From assembly GCF_014197035.1 (NCBI RefSeq), contig NZ_JACIEU010000010.1, positions 124,001 through 188,000 on the forward strand: DNA of 64,000 nt, written 5' to 3'. The notes beneath the pieces were generated by a model. The model saw only the letters and a program-made list of their open reading frames with translations, was not told the origin of the DNA and ran no database searches. This DNA is from Sphingobium scionense. GTDB lineage: Bacteria > Pseudomonadota > Alphaproteobacteria > Sphingomonadales > Sphingomonadaceae. Shown one piece after another: positions 22,325 to 29,845 of this stretch. Numbering within the stretch: position 1 is the first letter of the stretch; each line of letters begins with the position of its first letter. The position numbers and the translations under genes are program-made.

Positions 22325-23959
22325 ATGAAGCTCCGCACTGTCCTTGCCAGCCTGGCGCTGGCCACCGCCCTCACCACGCCCGCGGCGGCGCAGGAAAAGC
22401 GTCCCAATTTCCTGGTGATCGTCGCCGACGACCTGGGCTATTCCGATCTCGGCGCCTTTGGCAGCGAGATATCCACCCCCAATCTCGACCGGCTCGCTTT
22501 GTCGGGCGTGCGCCTGACCGGCTTCCACACCGCGCCGACCTGCTCGCCGACCCGCTCTATGCTGTTGTCGGGCACCGACAATCATCGCGCCGGCCTTGGC
22601 ACCATGGCGGAAATGCAGGCCCCCAATCAGGTCGGCAAGCCCGGCCATGAAGGCTATCTGCGCACCGACATCGCTGCCCTGCCCGAAGTCCTGACCGCCG
22701 GCGGCTACCGCACCCTCTTTTCGGGCAAATGGCATCTCGGCCTCACACCCGAGCAGGATCCCCATGCGCGCGGTTTCCAGCACAGCTTCGCGCTGCTGCA
22801 GGGGGCGGGCAATCATTATGGCACCGACATTTCGGCCACGCCCAAGCCCGGCTTCACCACCTATCGGGAGGATGGCCGCACGCTCGAAAGCCTGCCCAAG
22901 GATTATTATTCCTCCGACGCCTTCGCCACCAAGCTGATCGACCAGATCAAGACGACGAAGGACGACAAGCCCTTCTTCGCCTATCTCGCCTTCACCGCGC
23001 CGCACTGGCCGCTGCAGGCTCCGGCCGAAACCATCGCCAAATATCAGGGCCGCTATGAGGCGGGCTATGAAGCGCTGCGCGCCGAGCGGCTCAAGAAGCA
23101 GGTCGCGCTCGGCCTGGTCCCGGCCAGCGCCGCCCAGCACCCCCTCGAAAACAGCAAGCCCTGGGCGCAGTTGACCCCGGACGAGAAGAAGACCGCGTCG
23201 CGGACGATGGAAATCTATGCCGCGATGGTCGACCGGCTCGACCAGAATGTCGGCCGGGTGATCGATGCGCTCAAGGCCAGCGGCGAGTATGACAATACCG
23301 TCATCCTCTTCCTCGCCGACAATGGCGCCGAGGGGATGGATCTGGTCCATGCCCGCAATCCCCGCTTCCGCGCCCGCGCCGAAGCCGCCGACAACAGCTA
23401 TGACAATCTCGGCAAGGACAGCAGCTATATCAGCTATGGTCCGGGCTGGGCGCAGGCGGCGACCACCCCCTCCTGGCTCTACAAGGCGTTCGCGACCGAG
23501 GGCGGCACCCGCACCACCGCCTTCCTCTCCGGCCCGGCCGTCAAGAAGCCCGGCAGCATCGCCCATGACTATCTCAATGTCATGGACGTCGCCCCCACCC
23601 TGATCGACCTTGCCGGCATCGCCCCGCCCAAGGGGACGTTCCAGGGCCGCACCGTCCAGCCGATCCGAGGCACCAGCTGGGCGCCCTGGCTTGCCGGCAC
23701 GGCGCCGACGGTCCATCCCGCCAGCGAGGCGATCGGCACCGAATTGTTCGGCTCGCGCGCGCTGCGTCAGGGCGACTGGAAGATCACGGATGCCGGCGAT
23801 GGCCAATGGCATCTGTTCAACATCGCCGCCGATCCGGGCGAAACCACGGACCTGTCCACCCGCGAACCGGCGCGCCGCGCGGCGCTGGAAAAGGCGTGGG
23901 ACGCCTATGCCAGCGATGTCGGCGTCGTCCTGCCCAACCCGCGCATCATGGTGGAATGA
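22325..23959 (+). CDS. Arylsulfatase/sulfatase (Cys-type, formylglycine-dependent)
   Basis: 544 aa, secreted: signal peptide ending TPAAAQEK. VADDLGYSDLGAF supplies the calcium-binding aspartates near the N-terminus. The sulfatase signature CSPTR is at 73-77, with Cys73 to be converted to formylglycine, so an FGE-type maturase must exist elsewhere. GKWHLGL (nt about 22725) and the later FLADNGAEG are further active-site blocks. It would cleave aryl or alkyl sulfate esters in the periplasm and release sulfate. Together with the dioxygenase it offers two routes to sulfate from esters. Confidence 0.92.
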   Translation: MKLRTVLASLALATALTTPAAAQEKRPNFLVIVADDLGYSDLGAFGSEISTPNLDRLALSGVRLTGFHTAPTCSPTRSMLLSGTDNHRAGLGTMAEMQAPNQVGKPGHEGYLRTDIAALPEVLTAGGYRTLFSGKWHLGLTPEQDPHARGFQHSFALLQGAGNHYGTDISATPKPGFTTYREDGRTLESLPKDYYSSDAFATKLIDQIKTTKDDKPFFAYLAFTAPHWPLQAPAETIAKYQGRYEAGYEALRAERLKKQVALGLVPASAAQHPLENSKPWAQLTPDEKKTASRTMEIYAAMVDRLDQNVGRVIDALKASGEYDNTVILFLADNGAEGMDLVHARNPRFRARAEAADNSYDNLGKDSSYISYGPGWAQAATTPSWLYKAFATEGGTRTTAFLSGPAVKKPGSIAHDYLNVMDVAPTLIDLAGIAPPKGTFQGRTVQPIRGTSWAPWLAGTAPTVHPASEAIGTELFGSRALRQGDWKITDAGDGQWHLFNIAADPGETTDLSTREPARRAALEKAWDAYASDVGVVLPNPRIMVE

Positions 23960-24111
23960 CCCGCGCATGAGGGGGATGGCGCACCCATCCCCCTCTTCTT
24001 CATCGCATTTTCCCCTTGCCCCGGCGGCGATCCCATGCACAAAGCTTGCCAATTGCCGCGGGCGGACCCATGTCCGCCGCACCCCGATCTGGCGGCGCAA
24101 GGATTGAAGTG

Positions 24112-24912
24112 ATGGACGATGTGACGATCCAGGACAGGGCCGCCCAGGAAAGGGCCGCCTCCGCGCGACCGCTCGCCCCGCAGGAAGTGGGCGAGGGCCT
24201 GTCCGTCATCTCGATCGCGAAAAGCTATGACAAGCGCGTCGTCCTGTCCGACGTGTCGCTGACCGTGGGCAAGGGCGAGGTCGTCGGCCTGCTCGGCCCC
24301 AATGGCGCGGGCAAGACGACCTGCTTCTATTCGGTCATGGGCCTCGTCCGTCCCGACCAGGGCCGCATCATCCTCGACGGCCAGGATATTACCGGCCTGC
24401 CCATGTATCGCCGCGCGATCCTGGGCCTGGGCTATCTGCCGCAGGAAACCTCGATCTTCCGGGGCCTGACCGTCGCCCAGAATATCGGCGCCGTGCTGGA
24501 AATGGCCGAGCCGGACAAGGCCGCCCGCGCCGCCAAGCTGGAACAGCTGCTCGACGAATTCGGCCTCACCCGTTTGCGCGATTCCGCCGCCATGGCGCTA
24601 TCGGGCGGTGAACGGCGCCGCTGCGAAATCGCCCGTGCGCTTGCCGCCGATCCCTCGATCGTGCTGCTCGACGAGCCGTTCGCCGGCATCGATCCGCTGT
24701 CGATCTCGGACATTCGCGACCTGGTGAAACAGCTCAAGACACGCGGCATCGGCGTCCTCATCACCGACCATAATGTGCGCGAGACGCTGGAAATCGTCGA
24801 CCGCGCCTGCATCATCTACAGCGGCCAGGTGCTGTTCGCCGGCAGCCCGACCGAACTGGTCGCTCACCCCGATGTCCGTCGCCTCTATCTGGGCGAGAAT
24901 TTCCAGCTCTGA
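24112..24912 (+). CDS. lptB: LPS export ABC transporter ATP-binding protein
   Basis: 266 aa. Walker A GPNGAGKTT at 62-70, Q-loop at GYLPQE, ABC signature LSGGERRR at 163-170, Walker B VLLDEPFAG, and the switch histidine in TDHNVRET, all as in LptB. The N-terminal 28 residues extend beyond the usual start; ATG 24112 has AAGGA upstream, and ATG 24070 is an alternative. LptB drives extraction of lipopolysaccharide from the inner membrane with LptF/LptG. The usual neighbours lptC and lptA are not upstream: the sulfatase is. rpoN follows after 45 bp, the common lptB-rpoN order. Confidence 0.94.
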   Translation: MDDVTIQDRAAQERAASARPLAPQEVGEGLSVISIAKSYDKRVVLSDVSLTVGKGEVVGLLGPNGAGKTTCFYSVMGLVRPDQGRIILDGQDITGLPMYRRAILGLGYLPQETSIFRGLTVAQNIGAVLEMAEPDKAARAAKLEQLLDEFGLTRLRDSAAMALSGGERRRCEIARALAADPSIVLLDEPFAGIDPLSISDIRDLVKQLKTRGIGVLITDHNVRETLEIVDRACIIYSGQVLFAGSPTELVAHPDVRRLYLGENFQL

Positions 24913-24957
24913 CATGGCCAGCCGGTACGCCCTCGCTGATGCAGGACGGCCCGGCTG

Positions 24958-26475
24958 ATGGCGCTGGGGCCACGCCTCGACATCCGCCAGAGCCAGTCTC
25001 TGGTGATGACGCCGCAGCTCCAGCAGGCGATCAAGCTGCTGGCGCTGTCCAACCTGGAAATCGAATCCTTCGTCGCGGGTGAACTGGAAAAGAACCCGCT
25101 GCTTGAACAGGGCGCCGCCGATGACGGCGGCCGTGAAGGCAGCGGCGTCGACCGTGAGGTGGAGGCGCCGACATTGGCCGCCGAAACCGGCGCCAGCGAC
25201 GATCTGATCGCCCAGGGGCTGGGCAGCGCCGACAGTCCGCTCGACGTCGATCATGGCGCGGAAACCTTCATCGACGATGGCCCGGCCGACCGCATGGCCG
25301 CGGGCAGCGGCTCTGGCTCGCTCGACATGCTCGGCGGCGGCAGCGGCTCGGGCGAAGCGGTCGATTTCGACAGTTTCGCCAATGCCGCGCCCAGCCTGCA
25401 GGAACATCTGATGGACCAGGCCCGCAGCACGCTGTCGGACATGGACCTGCTGATCGCCACCCAGTTGATCGGCCAGATCAGCGAAGCGGGCTATCTGGAG
25501 GCCAATCTGCTCCAGACCGCCCATGGCCTGGGCGTGCCGCTCTTTGCGGTGGAGGGCGTGCTGGAAGTTATCCACAGCTTCGATCCCACCGGCGTCGGCG
25601 CCCGTTCGCTCGCCGAATGCCTCGCCCTTCAGGCGAAGGAGGCGAACCGCTACGATCCCTGCATCCAGCGGCTGCTCGCCAATCTCGACCTTCTGGCCAA
25701 GGGCGCCCTGCCCCAGTTGCGCCGCATCTGCGGCGTCGATGAAGAGGATCTGGCCGACATGATCCGCGAACTGCGCGGCTATGATCCCAAGCCCGGCCTG
25801 CGCTTCGCCAGCGACAGCGCCACGCCGGTCACGCCCGACCTGTTCGTCAGCCGCACCCGCGAGGGCTGGGGCATAGAGGTCAACAGTGCCACCCTGCCGC
25901 GCGTGCTGGTCAACCGCACCTATTATGTCGAACTGGCGAGCGGCCCGCAGGACAAGGCAAGCAAGGCCTGGCTGGCCGACTGCCTTGCCAGCGCCAACTG
26001 GCTGGTCAAGGCGCTCGACCAGCGACAGAAGACGATCATCAAGGTCGCGAGCGAGATCGTCCGCCAGCAGGAGGATTTCTTCCGCAACGGCGTCGCCTAT
26101 CTGAAGCCCCTGACCCTGCGCGCGGTCGCCGACGCGATCGAGATGCATGAATCGACCGTCAGCCGCGTCACCTCGAACAAATATCTCTCCTGCCCGCGCG
26201 GCCTCTACGAACTCAAATATTTCTTCACCAGCGGTGTCGCGGCGGCGGATGGCGACGGCGCCGTCTCGGCCGAGGCGGTGAAGAGCCATATCAAGACGCT
26301 GATCGGCGCGGAGGAGGCCCATGCCATCCTCTCCGACGACACATTGGTCGACCTGCTGCGCGCCAAGGGCATGGACATCGCCCGCCGCACCGTCGCCAAA
26401 TATCGCGAATCCATGGGCATCGGCTCCTCGGTCCAGCGCCGCCGGCAAAAGGCGCTCAAGGGCAAGGCTGCCTGA
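24958..26475 (+). CDS. rpoN: RNA polymerase sigma-54 factor
   Basis: 505 aa. Region I is Gln/Leu-rich (SQSLVMTPQLQQAIKLL), followed by an acidic region II and the core-binding domain. The C-terminus contains the helix-turn-helix around HESTVSRVTSNKY and the RpoN box ARRTVAKYRE at about 475-484, which reads the -24 element. It directs nitrogen-assimilation and other promoters activated by AAA+ proteins; a consensus -24/-12 site lies before glnK in this window. One DnaA-box sequence occurs inside the gene at 25568-25576. Confidence 0.96.
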   Translation: MALGPRLDIRQSQSLVMTPQLQQAIKLLALSNLEIESFVAGELEKNPLLEQGAADDGGREGSGVDREVEAPTLAAETGASDDLIAQGLGSADSPLDVDHGAETFIDDGPADRMAAGSGSGSLDMLGGGSGSGEAVDFDSFANAAPSLQEHLMDQARSTLSDMDLLIATQLIGQISEAGYLEANLLQTAHGLGVPLFAVEGVLEVIHSFDPTGVGARSLAECLALQAKEANRYDPCIQRLLANLDLLAKGALPQLRRICGVDEEDLADMIRELRGYDPKPGLRFASDSATPVTPDLFVSRTREGWGIEVNSATLPRVLVNRTYYVELASGPQDKASKAWLADCLASANWLVKALDQRQKTIIKVASEIVRQQEDFFRNGVAYLKPLTLRAVADAIEMHESTVSRVTSNKYLSCPRGLYELKYFFTSGVAAADGDGAVSAEAVKSHIKTLIGAEEAHAILSDDTLVDLLRAKGMDIARRTVAKYRESMGIGSSVQRRRQKALKGKAA

Positions 26476-26476
26476 G

Positions 26477-26607
26477 CCTGTCCTACAGCGGCCCTTTCCT
26501 CTATCATCGGGACCGGCTTCGCTTCACTTTTCGATAGGATCAAGCCAGCGCAAGATAATGTCACGATGTGCGGGAAATATGCGAAGTTAAGCGGCGCAAA
26601 TCCTATT
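26477..26607 (+). repeat. Structured intergenic element, copy 1 (downstream of rpoN)
   Basis: It begins two bases after the rpoN stop with CCTGTCCTACAG and ends with AAATCCTATT. The 29-bp core at 26566-26594 and the terminal 10 bp at 26598-26607 are identical to copy 2 at 54006-54034 and 54038-54047. CGCAAGAT (26549-26556) is also shared. The middle includes complementary CTATC and GATAG. An 11-codon ORF at 26558-26590 reads MSRCAGNMRS. No known RNA family or transposon is recognised. Confidence 0.7.
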
Positions 26608-26682
26608 CCGCTGCCTTGACCCCGGCCGTCGCGGCGGCAAAAGCGGCGGCGTAAATCATCAGACCAAGGATCGCCCGCCGCC

Positions 26683-27534
26683 ATGTCCGTCGCCTATCTC
26701 AACGGCCAGTATCTGCCGCTCGAAGACGTCCGCATCTCCCCGCTCGATCGCGGCTTCCTGTTCGCCGACGGCATTTATGAAGTGGCGGCCGTGATCGATG
26801 GCCGGCTGGTCGACAGCGCCAGCCATCTCGCCCGGCTGGAACGCTCCTGCACCGAAATCGGCATCGCCCTGCCGCTGACCTTGGACGAGATCGAGGCGGC
26901 ACAAAAGGCACTCGTCGCCCATAACGGCCTTGGCGAGGGCCTCGTCTATCTGCAGATCACCCGCGGCGCCGATGTCACCCGCGACTTCATCCCGCCCGCC
27001 GGGCTGCAGCCGACGCTGTTCATGTTCGTCCAGGACAAGAGCTTCCTCGACGTGCCCGCCGCCAAAACCGGTGTCGCGGTCGCCACCATGGCCGACCTGC
27101 GCTGGGCGCGGCGCGACATCAAGAGCGTCGGCCTGCTCGCCCAGGCGATGGCCAAGATGGCGGCCAAGGAAGCCGGCGCGCAGGAAGCCTGGATGATCGA
27201 GGATGGCTTCATCACCGAAGGCGCCTCCTCCACCGCCTTCATCGTCACCGACGAAGGCATCGTCACCCGCCCCTACAGCCAGTCGGTGCTGGCCGGCTGT
27301 ACCGGCGCGGCGCTGACGGCCCTTGCGGAAGAAAGCGGCATCGCCGTCATCCGCCGCCCCTTCACCCTCGCCGAGGCGCTCGCGGCCAAGGAAGCCTTCA
27401 TGACCAGCGCCTCGACATTCTGTCTTTCGATCGTCAGGATCGACGGCCAGCCGGTCGGTGACGGCACCCCCGGCCCGGTCGCGACCCGGCTGCGCGAACT
27501 CTATATCGACTTCGCCCGCCGCACTGCGGTGTGA
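26683..27534 (+). CDS. Class IV aminotransferase, D-amino acid aminotransferase type
   Basis: 283 aa, the usual size for fold type IV PLP enzymes. DRGFLFADGIYEV (residues 22-34) is the conserved N-terminal active-site block and the PLP lysine is in RRDIKSVGLL near residue 148. TEGASSTAF (near 180) binds the cofactor phosphate. The best family match is D-amino acid aminotransferase, which makes D-glutamate or D-alanine from keto acids; branched-chain aminotransferase or 4-amino-4-deoxychorismate lyase are related alternatives. Only a weak Shine-Dalgarno sequence is visible before the ATG. Confidence 0.85.
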   Translation: MSVAYLNGQYLPLEDVRISPLDRGFLFADGIYEVAAVIDGRLVDSASHLARLERSCTEIGIALPLTLDEIEAAQKALVAHNGLGEGLVYLQITRGADVTRDFIPPAGLQPTLFMFVQDKSFLDVPAAKTGVAVATMADLRWARRDIKSVGLLAQAMAKMAAKEAGAQEAWMIEDGFITEGASSTAFIVTDEGIVTRPYSQSVLAGCTGAALTALAEESGIAVIRRPFTLAEALAAKEAFMTSASTFCLSIVRIDGQPVGDGTPGPVATRLRELYIDFARRTAV

Positions 27535-27755
27535 CCTGCGGCGAAATGACTCCATTTCGGATCGAATAGGACGAACAGGGCGCCTGCACCCAGCCGGCGC
27601 CCCGTTCTCTTCCACCCTCCGGCCGATAACCGTGCCGCGTGACGGCCATCACGACAGACCCGTGCAATTGCGCCATTATGGAGTCAGCCCAGGCTGCACT
27701 CGGCGGGCAAGCGACTAAGCTTTGGAACATAACAGGCACGGGAGATTACGTGGTG

Positions 27756-28748
27756 ATGGCCGATCCCTTCTCGACCGATCATGATAGTCCCTTCGCCGCG
27801 CCAGACGATCGGCGTGGGCTTCTGATCGTGGCGGACGGGGCATGGATCGACGATGCCGATAGCTTGGCGAATGCCGCCGGCCTGCGCCTGCTCGGCACCG
27901 TGCCGCTCGATCAGGCCGCCGCCCGGCTCGACATGCAGGTCGGGTGCGACGTCGTCCTGCTGCTCTGCCGCCAGCCCGATCCGTTGCTTGAACGGCTGAT
28001 CGTCCAGGTCGAAACCATCGCGATCCAGAGCCGCATGGCGGTCGTGCTGCTCGCGGGGATCGATACGCTCGACATGGCCTATGCCTGCATGCGCAGTCCG
28101 CAGACCCAATTGCTGTGCAACCCCGACACTGGCGACATCGCTGCCGCCCTGATCGCCGCCGCACACAGCGATGCCCTGCCCCATAATCTGCACGATGCCA
28201 CCCACGAAAGCGACGGCAACCGGCTACAACGGCTGAGCGAGGAGGTCAGTCGCCTCGCCCGCACGATCGAGGCCTTGACCGATCGCCCGCGCCCCGCGCG
28301 CCCCTCGTTCGAAATGCCGGCCCGCATCGCCGATCGCCAGGGCAGCTATGCCGCCATGCCCGCCATGGCCCCGATCGGCGCGACAACCACCGTGCTGGAT
28401 GCCTCCCCCGTTACAGCCGCCCAGGTGCGCGACCTGCTGCGCGCGCGCCGGCTGCGCGCCGATTTCCTGCCCGGTGACCTGTTCGCCGATCCGGCGTGGG
28501 ACATGATGCTCGACCTGCTCGCCGCGCGACTGGAACAGGCCCATGTTTCGGTATCCAGCCTGTGTATTGCCTCGGCCGTGCCGCCGACCACGGCGCTGCG
28601 CTGGATTCGCACGCTCACCGACAAGGCCCTGGTCGAACGCCGCGCCGATCCGCATGACGGCCGCCGCATCTTCATCGCGCTGGCCGATGACGCGGCCGAA
28701 CAACTGACCCGCTGGTTCGGCGCCAGCCGTCGCTATCTGAATGCCTGA
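27756..28748 (+). CDS. Receiver-like/winged-helix (MarR-type) DNA-binding protein
   Basis: 330 aa from ATG 27756; GTG 27750 is an equal candidate because GGGAG sits at better spacing from it. Residues about 20-130 alternate strands and helices as in a response-regulator receiver (GLLIVADGAW, VVLLLCRQPD, MAVVLLAG), but the phosphoacceptor aspartate and its partners are not obvious, so it may be a pseudo-receiver. A heptad-like helix (RLQRLSEEVSRLARTIEAL) links to a MarR-type winged helix whose wing is KALVERRADPHDGRR. It is probably a transcriptional regulator of unknown targets. No sensor kinase is adjacent. Confidence 0.7.
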   Translation: MADPFSTDHDSPFAAPDDRRGLLIVADGAWIDDADSLANAAGLRLLGTVPLDQAAARLDMQVGCDVVLLLCRQPDPLLERLIVQVETIAIQSRMAVVLLAGIDTLDMAYACMRSPQTQLLCNPDTGDIAAALIAAAHSDALPHNLHDATHESDGNRLQRLSEEVSRLARTIEALTDRPRPARPSFEMPARIADRQGSYAAMPAMAPIGATTTVLDASPVTAAQVRDLLRARRLRADFLPGDLFADPAWDMMLDLLAARLEQAHVSVSSLCIASAVPPTTALRWIRTLTDKALVERRADPHDGRRIFIALADDAAEQLTRWFGASRRYLNA

Positions 28749-28762
28749 TTCTATTGCCAGCC

Positions 28763-28963
28763 TTATTCGCTGATCAGCGTCAACGCACTGAACGTCAGGA
28801 TAAGCCCCATGGCGTAGGCCAGATATTTGGTTTGTCGCCAGCGATCGCGGTCTGCCAGCCAGCGCTCATCATCGACCGGCCCGTCCGACCGCTCGAACTC
28901 CGCATTCTGTGATGCAACATAGTCGACGATCCGGGTCCAGATATTCGATTTCCGTTTCATCAT
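28763..28963 (-). CDS. Small single-span membrane protein
   Basis: 66 aa. The start is ATG ATG behind GGAGCAGGG. The N-terminal half is soluble and charged; one membrane helix lies at about 46-63 (YLAYAMGLILTFSALTLIS), leaving a very short C-terminus. Composition and the ribosome site support a real gene. No family recognised. It converges on the winged-helix regulator, ending 15 bp past its stop. Confidence 0.6.
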   Translation of the reverse strand: MMKRKSNIWTRIVDYVASQNAEFERSDGPVDDERWLADRDRWRQTKYLAYAMGLILTFSALTLISE

Positions 28964-29117
28964 CCCTGCTCCGCCAGTGGATCAGATAGGGCAAATATGG
29001 GGCATGGGGTCAAGGCGCTGCCGCCAAAGCCACGGCTTTTTCTCGAACCAACGCCATGGCCCGAAAACCGATCTTGACCGCTGCCCAAAATCCCCTAGAA
29101 GCGCCCGCACCCCATGG

Positions 29118-29193
29118 GGGCGATTAGCTCAGTTGGTAGAGCGTCTCGTTTACACCGAGAATGTCGGCGGTTCGAGCCCGTCATCGCCCACCA
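29118..29193 (+). tRNA. tRNA-Val (anticodon UAC)
   Basis: Acceptor GGGCGAT at 29118-29124 pairs with ATCGCCC at 29183-29189, followed by ACCA. The D-arm GCTCAGTTGGTAGAGC and T-loop TTCGAGC are canonical. Anticodon stem TCTCG/CGAGA holds loop TTTACAC, giving anticodon TAC at 29151-29153. 76 nt with encoded CCA. Confidence 0.96.
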
Positions 29194-29240
29194 GTTTTGC
29201 GGTTTGAGAAAATGTCCGGGGGACATTTTCCCGCAAAACT
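29193..29240. repeat. Two-tier palindrome directly downstream of tRNA-Val
   Basis: Outer arms AGTTTTGCGG (29193-29202) and CCGCAAAACT (29231-29240) are perfect, and inside them AAAATGTCC (29209-29217) pairs with GGACATTTT (29221-29229) around GGG. The outer left arm begins with the last base of the tRNA. It could act as terminator or tRNA 3' processing signal; no T-run follows on the plus strand. Confidence 0.65.
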
Positions 29241-29340
29241 ACCGAGCGACAGCCGGTCTGGCCACCCCGGCAAAACCAGCCCCACTCCGCACCCGTAACA
29301 TTCATCCTGCAGCAAGCATGGTTCCGGCATCCTGCCTGCC

Positions 29341-29520
29341 ATGCCGATCAGCTTCTTCCTTGGCGGCTCCGTCGCGCCGATCCTGCTGATGCTGTCGCCC
29401 TTCGCGGTGATGGCGGTCGGCAATTGCGCCGACTGGCAACCCACGACGAAGACGGTCAACCTCACCAAGGCATCCGACCGTGCTGCAGGCTGCACCCAGC
29501 CCCGCTTTGCGTTGATGTAA
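29341..29520 (+). CDS. Possible small secreted protein (low support)
   Basis: 59 codons from ATG to a TAA at 29518-29520. The first 28 residues look like a signal peptide (VAPILLMLSPFAVMAV), with a short mature part containing two cysteines. There is no good ribosome-binding site, and nothing else in the 29241-29573 gap looks coding. It may be a genuine small gene or a chance ORF in GC-rich DNA. Confidence 0.3.
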   Translation: MPISFFLGGSVAPILLMLSPFAVMAVGNCADWQPTTKTVNLTKASDRAAGCTQPRFALM

Positions 29521-29573
29521 TCACGCGCAACGGATATTGCGGCGCAGCGCCGCCGCTGCTAATTCCGCCTCCC

Positions 29574-29801
29574 ATGATCCAGCCGCCCGAAATCATCCGA
29601 GTCACCAAGTCCCGCGTCTCCTGCGACGGTTCGGGTGACATTCCCGCCGCCCTTGGCCATCCGCGCGTCTTCCTGGAAATCGACGAGCATGGCTATGTCG
29701 ATTGCGGCTATTGTGATCGCCGCTTCGTGCTGGCTGGCGGCGTCGCCGACAATGCCGATCTCGGCAACAAGCCGGACATCGCTTCGGGCGCCAGCCTTTA
29801 A
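29574..29801 (+). CDS. Zinc-finger protein (zf-CHCC, NDUFS6-like)
   Basis: 75 aa from ATG 29574. The zf-CHCC pattern is complete: Cys in VSCDGSG, His in LGHPRVFLEI, then CGYC. The fold is shared with the zinc domain of mitochondrial complex I subunit NDUFS6; alphaproteobacterial homologues are small standalone proteins thought to associate with complex I. The frame is open upstream, but that segment overlaps unrelated sequence. It precedes tldD by 44 bp. Confidence 0.85.
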   Translation: MIQPPEIIRVTKSRVSCDGSGDIPAALGHPRVFLEIDEHGYVDCGYCDRRFVLAGGVADNADLGNKPDIASGASL

Positions 29802-29845
29802 AATTTCCATTGGGCATCCGTCATGCCGCGCCTATATCGGGCGGC

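Noticed and set aside
29118-29240. Integrative-element attachment site at tRNA-Val
   Set aside because: No integrase and no direct repeat of the tRNA end found within the window.
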